A DNA stretch of 64,000 nt from Candidatus Kuenenia hertensis (GCA_021646465.1 SOET01000012.1:32909-96908); one strand, 5' to 3'. Positions 1 through 9,012 are shown, counted from the stretch's first letter. Program-made: numbers and translations. The notes: a model not told the origin generated them from the letters alone.

Positions 1-13
1 AGATGCTTTGGAA

Positions 14-164
14 GCATTCCCGATTTTTTGTAAAAACACAATTAGGGGCTAATAGTAACTCAAGCTTCTAGCTTGAGTTAGAAATATCACAAGCAGGGTG
101 CTTGCGATACAATAAGAGTCCGTCGCTGGTATATATGTAAAGAGTTACAAAAAATCGGGAATGC
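14..164. repeat. Inverted-repeat, hairpin-rich MITE-like element
   Basis: A perfect 20-bp inverted repeat (14-33 and 145-164, GCATTCCCGATTTTTTGTAA) bounds about 150 bp. Inside lie an 11-bp perfect hairpin with a 3-nt loop (56-66 with 70-80) and a second imperfect hairpin around 86-110 built on CAAGCA/TGCTTG. No ORF is present. The architecture fits a non-autonomous mobile or repetitive element next to the cas locus. No clear target duplication is visible, and copy number cannot be judged from this window. Confidence 0.6.
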
Positions 165-275
165 TCCCCTTTTGACTCTATGTGTGCCCCTATTGAATAT
201 AAAATAACAGATCCCCTTTATTAAAAAATAAAAAAATGGACATTGATAAACAAAAACTTATAATACTTACAATCC

Positions 276-482
276 GTGCGCTGCAAAAACAGTCTATGGA
301 ATGGTGAAGTGGATGATGTATCTGATCGTTACAAATATTTTTCTGGCGCTTTTGCTCAATCAGGAAAAAGCTGGAGAAGCCAACGAATTTTCTTCAAAAA
401 TATTGATACTTCTGAATTTTGTATAACGGATTTATCTTTTGAAAAAAACAAAACAACTTATTTTGTTGGAGAAAAGGAGTGA
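276..482 (+). CDS. Short hypothetical protein upstream of the cas genes
   Basis: A 68-codon reading frame that I do not recognise. It is hydrophilic with several aromatic residues and no signal peptide or membrane segment. Its stop overlaps the GTG of the Cas3 remnant that follows, so it may be the tail of a decayed operon gene. A second short frame (236-307, starting MDIDKQKL) precedes and overlaps it in another phase, so the two could be pieces of one frameshifted gene. WYL-type regulators often sit at this position in type I-C loci, but I see no WYL motif and do not make that claim. It could be non-coding. Confidence 0.3.
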   Translation: MRCKNSLWNGEVDDVSDRYKYFSGAFAQSGKSWRSQRIFFKNIDTSEFCITDLSFEKNKTTYFVGEKE

Positions 483-622
483 AGATAAAATATTTCGCGC
501 ACTCTCTGAAAGATAAACCTATTGATGAATGGCATCTGCTTGAAGATCATTTGTTTGAGGTTGCCGGACTTGCAAAATCGTTTGCAGATGAGTTCTGGGT
601 CGGGAGAATAGACTTATCTTGA
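479..622 (+). pseudogene. cas3: Remnant of cas3 (N-terminal HD-domain stub, type I-C style)
   Basis: Starting at GTG 479, 47 codons read as the first part of a type I-C Cas3 HD nuclease domain: the FAHSL motif, then a DEWHLLEDHL segment, then FEVAGLAKSFA. The frame ends at TGA 620-622 before the HD dyad is reached, so no catalytic core or helicase exists. It sits directly before cas5, exactly where cas3 stands in classical type I-C operons. The full-length cas3 at 4622-6844 begins differently (LLAHSV...YKEHV). I infer that an ancestral cas3 was deleted down to this stub and its job passed to the second gene. Recognition rests on motif similarity, not a search. Confidence 0.75.
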
Positions 623-679
623 TGAATAGTGGCATGGTTATTAAATCAGAACAGTTACCGAAAGGAGGTTGATAAATAA

Positions 680-1333
680 ATGAAACCATATCCTATTTCA
701 TTGGAAATATCTGGAGCAACCGCCATGTGGACAAGGCCGGATACTGGCGCAACGCCAGTGAGCTATCCGGTGCCACCGTGGTCAGCGGCAAAGGGAATAT
801 TTGAATCAATTGTACGATTAAAGAATGTAATTGTCAATCCTACTGCTGTTGAGATATGTTCCCCGATAATTTTTCACGATTATACTACAAACTACGGAGG
901 CCCACTTAGAAAAGATGAACAGATAACAAACAACAATTCTTTTCAGCATAAGGCTACTGTATTAATCAATATTTGTTACAGGTTCTATGCAAAAATCGAA
1001 AGTTTCAAGTATGTACCCAAAACCCTTGCTGAAGCCTCAAGATTTGCTAAGATTAATTCGCAACATGCTTGCCAAGAAATTTTTAATAGGCGTCTTCATA
1101 ATGGTCAATTTTATGAAATTCCTTGTCTTGGATGGCGAGAGTTTATGCCAGATTATATAGGTCCTATAAGAGAGGATACAGAAGTTAGAAAAGTTCAGAC
1201 AGGCATTAACGAGACTCTGCCATCGTTTTTGTATTGTGTATTTGACTCAGCTACTGGTGAACGCAATCCAAGGTATGTACAAAATCCCTCTGGAAGAACA
1301 ATCGCTAACGGGAGGCTGGAATATGCTGAATGA
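680..1333 (+). CDS. cas5: Cas5, type I-C (Cas5c/Cas5d)
   Basis: A 217-residue RAMP protein of the Cas5c family. In type I-C systems, which lack Cas6, this family cleaves the pre-crRNA and stays on its 5' handle in Cascade. The N-terminal beta strand (PYPISLEISG) and the signature SYPVPPWSAAKGIFESI around residues 28-44 are typical, as is a later NSQHACQEIF...CLGWREF block. A clear SD (AAAGGAGG) lies ahead of ATG 680. No cas6 is seen in the locus, which agrees with Cas5 being the processing nuclease. At the usual catalytic Lys-His position I see Gln-His, so activity needs checking. The 3' end overlaps cas8c by 11 bp. Confidence 0.88.
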   Translation: MKPYPISLEISGATAMWTRPDTGATPVSYPVPPWSAAKGIFESIVRLKNVIVNPTAVEICSPIIFHDYTTNYGGPLRKDEQITNNNSFQHKATVLINICYRFYAKIESFKYVPKTLAEASRFAKINSQHACQEIFNRRLHNGQFYEIPCLGWREFMPDYIGPIREDTEVRKVQTGINETLPSFLYCVFDSATGERNPRYVQNPSGRTIANGRLEYAE

Positions 1334-3557
1334 ATGGCTTGAAACACACTCTGTATTAGAAACAATGGGCTGTGATTTAGGCGAATCGCATCCCAACTTC
1401 AAGTGTTGTCCTAAAAAAAAGGGATTCATAATATTCCTTGACCAAAATGGACATGTTGAAGATGCCGATATTCCAAACTTCGGCATGGAAACTGTTTATA
1501 GATGGCAAAAAGACAAAATGGCCCCCTCCTTCCCCGTCTTCAATGTCAGGGCTTTCTATGAAGTGACCTGCGATCCTTCCTTGATACCAACATTTATAAC
1601 TAACGCCCTCAAAGAAAAGGATCTCAAGAGAAACAAAAAGAAGGAAGATGGTGGCACTGAAAAGAAAGAGAAACAAAAGGGAAATACTGATGAGCCTAAT
1701 TTCCAATCCTTCATTGATGATGGGTGTAATGATCTCTGGAAAGAGGATTTGAAGCTGATAGGCCGGTGCCTTAATGAACTACCAAATGAACTGCAACATG
1801 AATATTTGGAAGTTGATGCGTCAAAACCTGGAGGATACAGCGCATATAAGGAACTGGTCAGAAGATCAGGGCTTTGCCAGCCGGACAGATTTCGAGATGA
1901 GGTTAGGGAAATCTTTATGAAAAAACTACAGAACACAGGAAAAAAGGAATTCGCGGAGGTGCTATTTGCCCTCAAAAAAGAGGGTAAAAAGAAAGGGCGT
2001 GGAAAGGAACATGAAAAAGATTTCCTTTTTCTCTTGTCAATTAAAGATTGGGACAAACCTGAGTATGGGGAAGATCGTTTCCCGCCGTATCATTGCACTT
2101 TACAGAGTTGGATGGCACGAACTTTTGAAAAACATAGCAAAAATCTATACAAGCCCCTTGGGACGAAAGATGCCTTCGGGTTTGATATTGCAGGTGCGAA
2201 GGAAAAATATGATGATGTCAATGCTGCCGGACTTGGGCAAATAAAGCTTTTTGCTGCATATGAAAAGATTCCTTGTTTGACACGTTATGGTCTTGAGAGT
2301 TCCAATCTGTTTCCAGCCGGACGTGATGCAAGAGAGCAGGCGAGAAAAACCCTAGAATATATTCTTAACCGGAAGCGGGAGGCAATAACTTGGATAAGTC
2401 TTAGAAAATATGAAAACCGAAACACCGTGGCATTCGCTTACTGTACAAAACTAACAAATACCAATGTCATAAAAGTGTTTGATTCCGATGAAATGGAGGG
2501 GCAGGAAAATGTATATATAAGCGAAGAGGCTACAAAAACTGCATTGAAAACACTCGAAGGTATTGCCGAGAGCGAACCAGCAGCAGAGATTGTGATCGGC
2601 ATTATCGCTACGGTAGACAAGGGCAATACTAAGATTCTTGCGTCCAGACATTACCCTCTTACATACTACATGTCAGGTGCTCTCCGATGGCAGGAGGGCT
2701 GTACAAATATTCCTGACGTTGTTTTGCCTAGTCTTGTCAAAAAAGAAAAAGTGCTAAGAGGTGCCCTGCCCATCTATCCGACACGAGCCATGTGGCTACT
2801 GAATAGTGCGTGGAGACAAAATGGTGAGATGATTACGCGAAAACAAGGCAAACAGAAGGTGCCTATTTCAAAACGTTTCACGTCATCTGATGCGCTGGAT
2901 TTCCTTTTTGAAAGTAACGAGACAATTCTGGCACGAGTTGATGCTGGTCTTGAAAATATAGTAGAGAAAAGCATTCACGCTCTCATCATGGCGAGGCTAA
3001 AAGCCGACCTGGACCGGTATGGAAAGGGCGAGAAGTTGGACTTCAAAAACAGCGATTATCTGCATATGCTCTCCACACTTTACGGGCTGCTTTTGCACAA
3101 GAAAGGAATCAGAAAGGAGAACTATATGAATGAGGATGTGTTTTATCTTGGGAGGTTTTTTGGCGTAGTGGATGAACTTCACATTCAATACTCACTCGAT
3201 GTGAGAAATGGAGACGTCCCTCTGCGGCTGATTGGTAATGATCAGGTATCGCTTGCTCTCCAAAATCCACTGGAAGCTTTTATTTCACTCAACAAACGAT
3301 TGAATCATCCCTATTTTTCATGGGCTAAGAGGGTGAAACCGGACACTATTCCAAGGCAAGCGGCTAAAGACTGCCTTAAGGACATCGCTGAAATTACTAG
3401 CAGGCTAACAGAAACCCAAATTCCAAATGAAATAGATGATGCTGGAAAAGCGAAGTTGCTCCTTGGATACCTTTCCTATGATCCAAAAGAGGAAGAATCT
3501 GAAAAGGATAATAACGGTACGGAATTACAAAATAATAAGGAGGGTAAAAGATCATGA
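1323..3557 (+). CDS. cas8c: Cas8c/Csd1-like large subunit of type I-C Cascade
   Basis: The probable Cascade large subunit that recognises the PAM. The frame is open from 1236, but ATG 1323 is preferred because GGGAGG precedes it and the downstream sequence begins MLNEWLE, a Csd1-like start. That gives 744 residues, longer than the roughly 600 usual for Csd1. A lysine- and glutamate-rich stretch near residues 105-130 and another near 220-235 account for part of the excess. The C-terminal third has the Csd1 look (VFYLGRFFGVVDELH, then LNHPYFSWAKR). It overlaps cas5 by 11 bp and cas7 by 4 bp (ATGA), indicating coupled translation. Confidence 0.82.
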   Translation: MLNEWLETHSVLETMGCDLGESHPNFKCCPKKKGFIIFLDQNGHVEDADIPNFGMETVYRWQKDKMAPSFPVFNVRAFYEVTCDPSLIPTFITNALKEKDLKRNKKKEDGGTEKKEKQKGNTDEPNFQSFIDDGCNDLWKEDLKLIGRCLNELPNELQHEYLEVDASKPGGYSAYKELVRRSGLCQPDRFRDEVREIFMKKLQNTGKKEFAEVLFALKKEGKKKGRGKEHEKDFLFLLSIKDWDKPEYGEDRFPPYHCTLQSWMARTFEKHSKNLYKPLGTKDAFGFDIAGAKEKYDDVNAAGLGQIKLFAAYEKIPCLTRYGLESSNLFPAGRDAREQARKTLEYILNRKREAITWISLRKYENRNTVAFAYCTKLTNTNVIKVFDSDEMEGQENVYISEEATKTALKTLEGIAESEPAAEIVIGIIATVDKGNTKILASRHYPLTYYMSGALRWQEGCTNIPDVVLPSLVKKEKVLRGALPIYPTRAMWLLNSAWRQNGEMITRKQGKQKVPISKRFTSSDALDFLFESNETILARVDAGLENIVEKSIHALIMARLKADLDRYGKGEKLDFKNSDYLHMLSTLYGLLLHKKGIRKENYMNEDVFYLGRFFGVVDELHIQYSLDVRNGDVPLRLIGNDQVSLALQNPLEAFISLNKRLNHPYFSWAKRVKPDTIPRQAAKDCLKDIAEITSRLTETQIPNEIDDAGKAKLLLGYLSYDPKEEESEKDNNGTELQNNKEGKRS

Positions 3558-4618
3558 GTAAAACAAATTGTACAGGCATTCCAAGAGCCACAGGTTTGAT
3601 CATTGTTGAGGTTCGCAATTCTAATCCGAACGGTGATCCAGAACGGGACGGAGCACCCCGTAGACGGAGAGGGGATATCGGAGAAATTTCTCCAGTATCG
3701 GTCAAGCGGAAGATGCGGGATTTAGTTGGAAACAAAAATGGTCCCATCTGGCTTTATTTAAAAGGAAAATTCAATTTGAAAGAAGAGCGCTTTGATATCT
3801 TGGAAGAGCGCGATAGGAAACGAGAAGAAATTAAGAAAATGATAATAGAGGATGATACTAAACCTCTTAAAGAGAAACGCTTTGTCAAAAGATATTGGGA
3901 TGGTCGCGTCTTTGGTAACACCTTCCTTGAAGGGGCAGAGGGAGAAACTGAAGAAGGCACGTCTGCAGGAAAAACTACTAAGAAAACAGACTCAGATAAA
4001 AATGCAAAAACGAAAGAGGCCATTGCCCTAAAGAGAAATGTAAAAACGGGTGTTCTTCACTTTGGACTCGGGTTGTCTGTTGCTCCGGTAGCCTTACGGA
4101 CAGATTTTACCCTTACCAATAAGGCTGGAGTACAAGAGGGAAAAACAGCGGGGATGGCTCCGGGTGCCTTCAAGTTCGTTGAACACGGTATTTATGCCAT
4201 TCCATTTTTCGTTAACCCTACGCCAGCAAGTAAGACCGGTTGCAAGAAGGAAGACGTTGATGTTGCCCTTGAACTCATCCCATACGTGTATTCGCATAAT
4301 CCTTCATTAGTACGGACACAGGTAGAAGTTTTGCATGCGTGGTACATGGAACACACAAATCAGAAGGGTTCATGCAACGATTTTGTCTTGATTGATGCAC
4401 TTATGCCTAAAAAGAATGTGGATGCAAACAAACCATCTTTATCACGAAGTGAGTACAACATACCAAATCCAATAGTAAATCCTGATATCTTTAAAGACTT
4501 TAAGGCAGAGATTCTGGTCTTTCGCGACGGCATATGGATTAACAAAGATACTAAAGATGAAGAAAACTCTGAGTGTAAGATTACCATCCGCGACCTGATG
4601 GACTTAATGAGGCAATAG
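3554..4618 (+). CDS. cas7: Cas7, type I-C (Csd2-like) backbone subunit
   Basis: The Cas7 backbone subunit that polymerises along the crRNA spacer. The N-terminal segment VEVRNSNPNGDPERDGAPRR is the diagnostic Cas7/Csd2 (DevR family) block, followed by SVKRKMRDLV. At 354 residues it is about 60 longer than usual Csd2. The extra length looks like a charged, Lys/Glu/Thr-rich insertion at roughly residues 80-160 (ERDRKREEIKK and GETEEGTSAGKTTKKT), a surface loop by inference. It starts inside the end of cas8c (ATGA overlap) and ends 3 bp before the second cas3, so all three are probably one transcript. Confidence 0.87.
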   Translation: MSKTNCTGIPRATGLIIVEVRNSNPNGDPERDGAPRRRRGDIGEISPVSVKRKMRDLVGNKNGPIWLYLKGKFNLKEERFDILEERDRKREEIKKMIIEDDTKPLKEKRFVKRYWDGRVFGNTFLEGAEGETEEGTSAGKTTKKTDSDKNAKTKEAIALKRNVKTGVLHFGLGLSVAPVALRTDFTLTNKAGVQEGKTAGMAPGAFKFVEHGIYAIPFFVNPTPASKTGCKKEDVDVALELIPYVYSHNPSLVRTQVEVLHAWYMEHTNQKGSCNDFVLIDALMPKKNVDANKPSLSRSEYNIPNPIVNPDIFKDFKAEILVFRDGIWINKDTKDEENSECKITIRDLMDLMRQ

Positions 4619-4621
4619 AGC

Positions 4622-6844
4622 ATGAAGAGTAAAGTTCTTTTGGCTCATAGCGTAAGGTTTGGATGTCCAGAACAGACCTACAAGGAGCATGTATCTGAGG
4701 TTGTTAGAAGGGCTTTGGAGTTCGCCTCCAAAGCCGCACCTCATACACCGTTTGGTGATCTATTTTTGATAACCGTGCGTGCTGCTGCTGAATACCACGA
4801 CCTGGGCAAAATTGACGAGGCAAACCAGAAGGTTCTTTGGAAAAAGACAAGGGAGTCCCTTCCTGTAGATCATTGGGATGCTGGTACGGCTCATCTCTTG
4901 GGGAAGAAATCAATTCCGTCCGCTTTATGTGTTTTCTCTCATCATGTGGGCATCCCTTCGATATCCGAAGAAAAATCCAAGATGTATCCGTTCAGGGTGC
5001 GTACTTTTGCCAGAAGCGATGAAAAAACAGTAAGAGAACTCACGGATGAAAAGCTGGTAAGGTACATCAAAGAACATGAGGCTGAAATTGGGGCAGGCCC
5101 AAATTTACAGGAAAAGAGTGCTCCTGGACCAGTGTTTTTAAGGTTTGCCCTTTCCTGCCTTGTGGATGCTGACCATACTGATACAGCGTGGCACTATAAC
5201 AACGTTGTGCCGGAGGGAGAAATTCCATTACTACCGGAAAAAAGGCTTGAACTGCTTGACCATTATGTTGAAGGGCTTTTGAAGGATAGCGAAGGGAAAA
5301 ATCTAACCCAAAGAGAGCAGGAAAGAAACAAACTGCGACAGAAGGTTTATGATTCATGCCGCAATGCATCCCCATCAAATATAGGTTTCATTACCTGTGA
5401 CAGCCCTGTTGGAACTGGTAAAACGACTGCTGTTATGGCTCATTTACTGAATACGGCAAAGACCAAAAATCTCAGGAGAATCTTTGTTGTGCTTCCTTTT
5501 ACAAATATCATTGACCAATCGGTGGAAGTTTACCGCGAAGCGCTGGTTTCAGGAGAAGAGTCTAAAGAAAAGGTCATTGCTGCTCATCATCATAAAGCCG
5601 AGTTTGAAGACTTGGAAACTCGTGCCTTTTCTTTTCTCTGGAATGCCCCTGTTACTGTAACCACCTCTGTTCAGTTTTTTGAAACACTCGCCAGTAATCA
5701 TCCCGCGACTCTTCGTAAGCTTCACCAGCTTGCTGGTTCAGCAATTTTTATTGACGAGGCACATGCGGCACTGCCAGCACCTCTATGGGCGCAAGCGTGG
5801 AAATGGCTTCGGGAACTCATTGATGATTGGGGATGCTATATTGTCCTTGCATCTGGCTCTCTTAACCGGTTTTGGGAATTGCCAGAATTTTCAAACCCAC
5901 CATTAATGGATATCCCCGAACTTATTGATGACACTGTGAAAAAATCGGCATTGGAAGCTGAATCAATTCGGATAAATTATATAAAAAGAGAGGCACCGCT
6001 TAGTGCGGATGAAATTTGTGGTTGGATAAGAGAAATGCAAGGACCGAGGTTGATTATCTTAAATACCGTGCACTCTGCCGCTTCAGTTGCACAAAGACTG
6101 AGCAAGGAGGGTAAAGGCTTTGTAGAACATCTTTCTACAGCATTAGCTCCGGTTCACCGGAAGGCAATACTTGAAAGAATAAAACAGAGACTCAAAAATC
6201 CTGATGATAATAATTGGACATTAGTTGCGACCTCATGTGTTGAAGCAGGGATTGATTTTTCATTTTGCACAGCCGCAAGAGAATTTTGCAGTCTTGTAAG
6301 TACAATTCAGACAGCGGGACGAATCAATCGTTCAGGTGAATACGGTGAAAGCGATCTATGGAACTTCCGGATAGTGCCGGGTGATTTTCTCAAAGAACAT
6401 CCTTCATTTGTAACATCAGCAAAAATATTAAAACAATTCTTTGACGAAGGAAAGGTTGCGCCTGGATATTGCACAGAGGCAATGAAAAGAGAAGTGAGGG
6501 AGAAAAACCAGCTTAGCGCCGATAGCAATCCTGTAGTGATAGCAGAACGAAACAGGGACTTCCCATCGGTTGAAAATCAGTTTAAAGTAATACCTGCAAA
6601 AACAGTGACCGCAATAATTGATAGAGACATGTGCGAAAGAATAGAACGGCATGAGAAAGTTGATTTTAGAGAGTTACAGCAAAAATCAGTTTCAATTTAT
6701 AGTAATAATATAGACAAATTTGCATTAAGACCATTGCATGGACTCAAAGACCTTTATGCATGGATGCTTGATTATGATAGTGATTTTTTAGGTTATATGC
6801 TTGGCGTTCTGAAATTAGGAAATATTGAAAACTATGTTATATAA
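4622..6844 (+). CDS. cas3: Cas3 HD nuclease-helicase (full length)
   Basis: The interference nuclease-helicase recruited by Cascade. It has 740 residues. The HD nuclease domain has His9 (LLAHS), the dyad His59-Asp60 (AEYHDLGKID) and His107-108 (FSHHVG). The SF2 helicase has Walker A near residue 263 (SPVGTGKTT), the DEAH box near 376 (FIDEAHAALP) and motif VI near 563 (QTAGRINRSG). All key residues seem present. Its place between cas7 and cas4 is not the classical type I-C position, which is occupied here by a Cas3 stub at 479-622. Its N terminus also differs from that stub, so I infer replacement by a Cas3 of another lineage. It is spaced 3 bp from cas7 and overlaps cas4. Confidence 0.92.
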   Translation: MKSKVLLAHSVRFGCPEQTYKEHVSEVVRRALEFASKAAPHTPFGDLFLITVRAAAEYHDLGKIDEANQKVLWKKTRESLPVDHWDAGTAHLLGKKSIPSALCVFSHHVGIPSISEEKSKMYPFRVRTFARSDEKTVRELTDEKLVRYIKEHEAEIGAGPNLQEKSAPGPVFLRFALSCLVDADHTDTAWHYNNVVPEGEIPLLPEKRLELLDHYVEGLLKDSEGKNLTQREQERNKLRQKVYDSCRNASPSNIGFITCDSPVGTGKTTAVMAHLLNTAKTKNLRRIFVVLPFTNIIDQSVEVYREALVSGEESKEKVIAAHHHKAEFEDLETRAFSFLWNAPVTVTTSVQFFETLASNHPATLRKLHQLAGSAIFIDEAHAALPAPLWAQAWKWLRELIDDWGCYIVLASGSLNRFWELPEFSNPPLMDIPELIDDTVKKSALEAESIRINYIKREAPLSADEICGWIREMQGPRLIILNTVHSAASVAQRLSKEGKGFVEHLSTALAPVHRKAILERIKQRLKNPDDNNWTLVATSCVEAGIDFSFCTAAREFCSLVSTIQTAGRINRSGEYGESDLWNFRIVPGDFLKEHPSFVTSAKILKQFFDEGKVAPGYCTEAMKREVREKNQLSADSNPVVIAERNRDFPSVENQFKVIPAKTVTAIIDRDMCERIERHEKVDFRELQQKSVSIYSNNIDKFALRPLHGLKDLYAWMLDYDSDFLGYMLGVLKLGNIENYVI

Positions 6845-7499
6845 CAATAATTCAGAATTTGATGATCTTATTTCTCTATCCGCGCTTAATCATTATATTT
6901 ACTGCCCGCGAAGATGCGCCTTGATACACATCGAGCAGTTATGGGGTGAAAATCAGTTTACTGCCGAAGGCAGAATCATACACGACAAGGTTGATACGGC
7001 AGACAGAGAGTCGAGAGGAAACATCCGCATTGAATATGGTGTTCCTCTCAGGTCGTTTCGGCTTGGTTTGATCGGGAAGGCCGATGTGGTGGAATTTCAC
7101 AGAGAGGGGAAACGCTGGCGTCCGTTTCCCGTAGAATATAAGCGTGGAAAGCCTAAAAAAGATAACTGCGACAAGGTGCAACTCTGTGCACAAGCCATAT
7201 GCCTTGAAGAAATGCTTCATTGCACGATTACTGAGGGCGCCCTGTTTTACGGGACAACCAGACGCAGACAGGATGTTATATTCGACACGGATTTAAGAGC
7301 AGAGACGGATGAGACTGCGAAAAATGTTCACGATCTTATCCGCTCCGGTATAACTTCTAAACCGGAGTATTCAAAAAAGTGTAAAAGCTGTTCGCTGGTA
7401 GAATTATGCATGCCAAAAGTATGCGGCATTGCAGGAAAGGCAGGCAGATATTTGGCAGGATTTATTGATCAAATGGATACTGGACCCGATCAGCTATGA
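6834..7499 (+). CDS. cas4: Cas4 RecB-like exonuclease
   Basis: An Fe-S PD-(D/E)XK exonuclease that trims prespacers to the PAM for Cas1-Cas2. The N-terminal cysteine motif YCPRRC and the C-terminal set CKSCSLVELC supply cluster ligands. The nuclease core shows IGKADVVEF and PVEYKRGKPKK. I take ATG 6834. A TTG at 6825 in the same frame, 5 nt after AGGA, would add three residues. Both starts lie inside the end of cas3. After the stop, 184 bp containing a repeat separate it from cas1, an unusual break in the adaptation gene set. Confidence 0.9.
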   Translation: MLYNNNSEFDDLISLSALNHYIYCPRRCALIHIEQLWGENQFTAEGRIIHDKVDTADRESRGNIRIEYGVPLRSFRLGLIGKADVVEFHREGKRWRPFPVEYKRGKPKKDNCDKVQLCAQAICLEEMLHCTITEGALFYGTTRRRQDVIFDTDLRAETDETAKNVHDLIRSGITSKPEYSKKCKSCSLVELCMPKVCGIAGKAGRYLAGFIDQMDTGPDQL

Positions 7500-7591
7500 A
7501 GAATTAATCAGGACTTCGGCTGTTCTTAACAGAATAGAGTGGATAATGCCCACCAAATACCACTCCGGCGGCTTTGATTCACCGCGGAGTT

Positions 7592-7652
7592 TATACTGAA
7601 CGCAGTGAATGTACTCGAAATGACGTCACACTGAGCGAAGTCGAAGTGCGAC
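7592..7652. repeat. Short dispersed repeat in the cas4-cas1 gap
   Basis: The 184-bp gap between cas4 and cas1 holds the motif CACTGAGCGAAGTCGAAGTG (7629-7648) next to a related ACTGAACGCAGTGAATGTAC stretch. A near-identical core (CCTGAGCGGAGTCGAAGG) occurs in the palindromic element at 53363-53547. Such CTGAGCGAAGTCGAAG sequences behave as dispersed intergenic repeats in many environmental bacteria. Nothing else in the gap looks coding. Confidence 0.55.
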
Positions 7653-7683
7653 AAACATTAATATTCTTTGAAATAAACTTAAT

Positions 7684-8715
7684 ATGAAACGACACCTTAA
7701 TACCTTATTTGTAACAACACAAGGGGCATATCTTGCAAAAGAGGGTGAGACCGTTATTGTTAAAATTGACAACGAAGTGCGCCTTCGCATTCCTGTGCAT
7801 ACTATCGGGGGTATTGTCTGTTTCGGGCAGGTATCCTGCAGCCCCTATCTGATGGGTTACTGCGCTGAGCAGAATGTTGCCATAAGTTTTTTAACCGAGT
7901 ACGGACGTTTCCTTGCAAAGGTGCAGGGGCCTGTATCCGGAAACGTTCTCCTGCGGCGTGAACAGTACCGTCAGGCGGATGATCTTAAAATATCCGCATT
8001 CGTTGCAAGAGCAATATTAACCGGCAAGATTGCCAATTGCCGCATAGTGATTGAGCGTGTTCTGCGGGATCACCCGGAAAAAGTCAATATTGATGTCATA
8101 ACCATGGCTTCAAGGAAACTTGCAACTTCTATGAAAAGATTGCAGTCGGAGCCTTCTCTGGATATTTTGCGCGGGATAGAGGGAGAAGCAGCTTTGACCT
8201 ATTTTGGGGTATTTGATCATTTCATTACTTCACAGAAAGACGATTTTACCTTTCATATTAGAAATCGTCGTCCTCCTCTGGATACGGTGAACTGTCTTTT
8301 ATCATTTATATATACGATTGTTATGCATGATATCAGATCGGCATTAGAAGCAGTCGGCCTTGATCCTGCGGTCGGTTTTCTCCACCGGGACCGTCCCGGA
8401 AGGCCCGGTCTGGCCCTTGATCTCATGGAAGAATTCCGCCCGTTTCTTGCTGACCGGCTTGTTCTTTCACTGATTAACCTCGGCCAGGTAAAGGGAAAAG
8501 GTTTTGAAACAAAAGAAAACGGCGCAGTACTGATGGATGACAAAACAAGAAAAACTGTACTTACCGCATATCAGACAAGAAAACAGGATGAGATCATGCA
8601 TCCATTCATTAATGAAAAAATAACCATTGGTTTGCTTTTTCATATTCAGGCAATGCTTCTGGCACGCCATTTACGGGGCGATCTTGACGCCTATCCGCCA
8701 TTTATATGGAGGTAA
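7684..8715 (+). CDS. cas1: Cas1 integrase, type I-C
   Basis: The catalytic subunit of the Cas1-Cas2 spacer integrase. At 343 residues it is the normal size. The metal-binding residues are visible: Glu in LRGIEGEAALTYF, His in VGFLHRDRPGRPG and Asp/Glu in LALDLMEEFRP. The N-terminal beta domain starts HLNTLFVTTQGAYLAKEGE, typical of I-C Cas1. Cas2 follows 9 bp downstream and the array 480 bp downstream, so the adaptation module looks intact. Confidence 0.95.
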   Translation: MKRHLNTLFVTTQGAYLAKEGETVIVKIDNEVRLRIPVHTIGGIVCFGQVSCSPYLMGYCAEQNVAISFLTEYGRFLAKVQGPVSGNVLLRREQYRQADDLKISAFVARAILTGKIANCRIVIERVLRDHPEKVNIDVITMASRKLATSMKRLQSEPSLDILRGIEGEAALTYFGVFDHFITSQKDDFTFHIRNRRPPLDTVNCLLSFIYTIVMHDIRSALEAVGLDPAVGFLHRDRPGRPGLALDLMEEFRPFLADRLVLSLINLGQVKGKGFETKENGAVLMDDKTRKTVLTAYQTRKQDEIMHPFINEKITIGLLFHIQAMLLARHLRGDLDAYPPFIWR

Positions 8716-8724
8716 TACGCTACT

Positions 8725-9012
8725 ATGTTTGTATTGGTCAGTTATGATGTTGCCGCAGAAAAAAACGGACAAAGACGGCTACGCAGGGTAGCGAGAGCGT
8801 GCCTTGACTATGGGCAGAGGGTACAGTATTCGGTATTTGAGTGTATCGTAGACCCTGCACAATGGACGGTATTGCGTCAGAGACTTATTGATGAGATTGA
8901 TCCTGAAAAAGACAGTCTGCGGTTTTACTTTTTAGGATCAAACTGGAAACACCGTGTTGAGCATATAGGCGCAAAAAAGTCAATAGACCAGGATGGGCCG
9001 CTTATTGTTTAA
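8725..9012 (+). CDS. cas2: Cas2, type I-C
   Basis: The structural partner of Cas1 in spacer integration. It has 95 residues and a ferredoxin-like fold. The first strand MFVLVSYDVAAEKNGQRRLR contains the conserved Asp8. The middle segment VQYSVFECIVDPAQW and the late FYFLGSNWKHRVEHIG are typical of type I-C Cas2. It lies 9 bp after cas1 and is the last gene before the leader and array. Confidence 0.94.
   Translation: MFVLVSYDVAAEKNGQRRLRRVARACLDYGQRVQYSVFECIVDPAQWTVLRQRLIDEIDPEKDSLRFYFLGSNWKHRVEHIGAKKSIDQDGPLIV

Noticed and set aside
1377..2056. Long minus-strand frames opposite cas8c
   Set aside because: Low-complexity Ser/Phe-rich shadows of the Lys/Glu-rich cas8c sense strand.
7475..7599. 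Open frame running past the cas4 stop in another phase (WILDPISYEELIRTS)
   Set aside because: No start codon and no recognisable family; probably chance or a decayed scrap in the cas4-cas1 gap.
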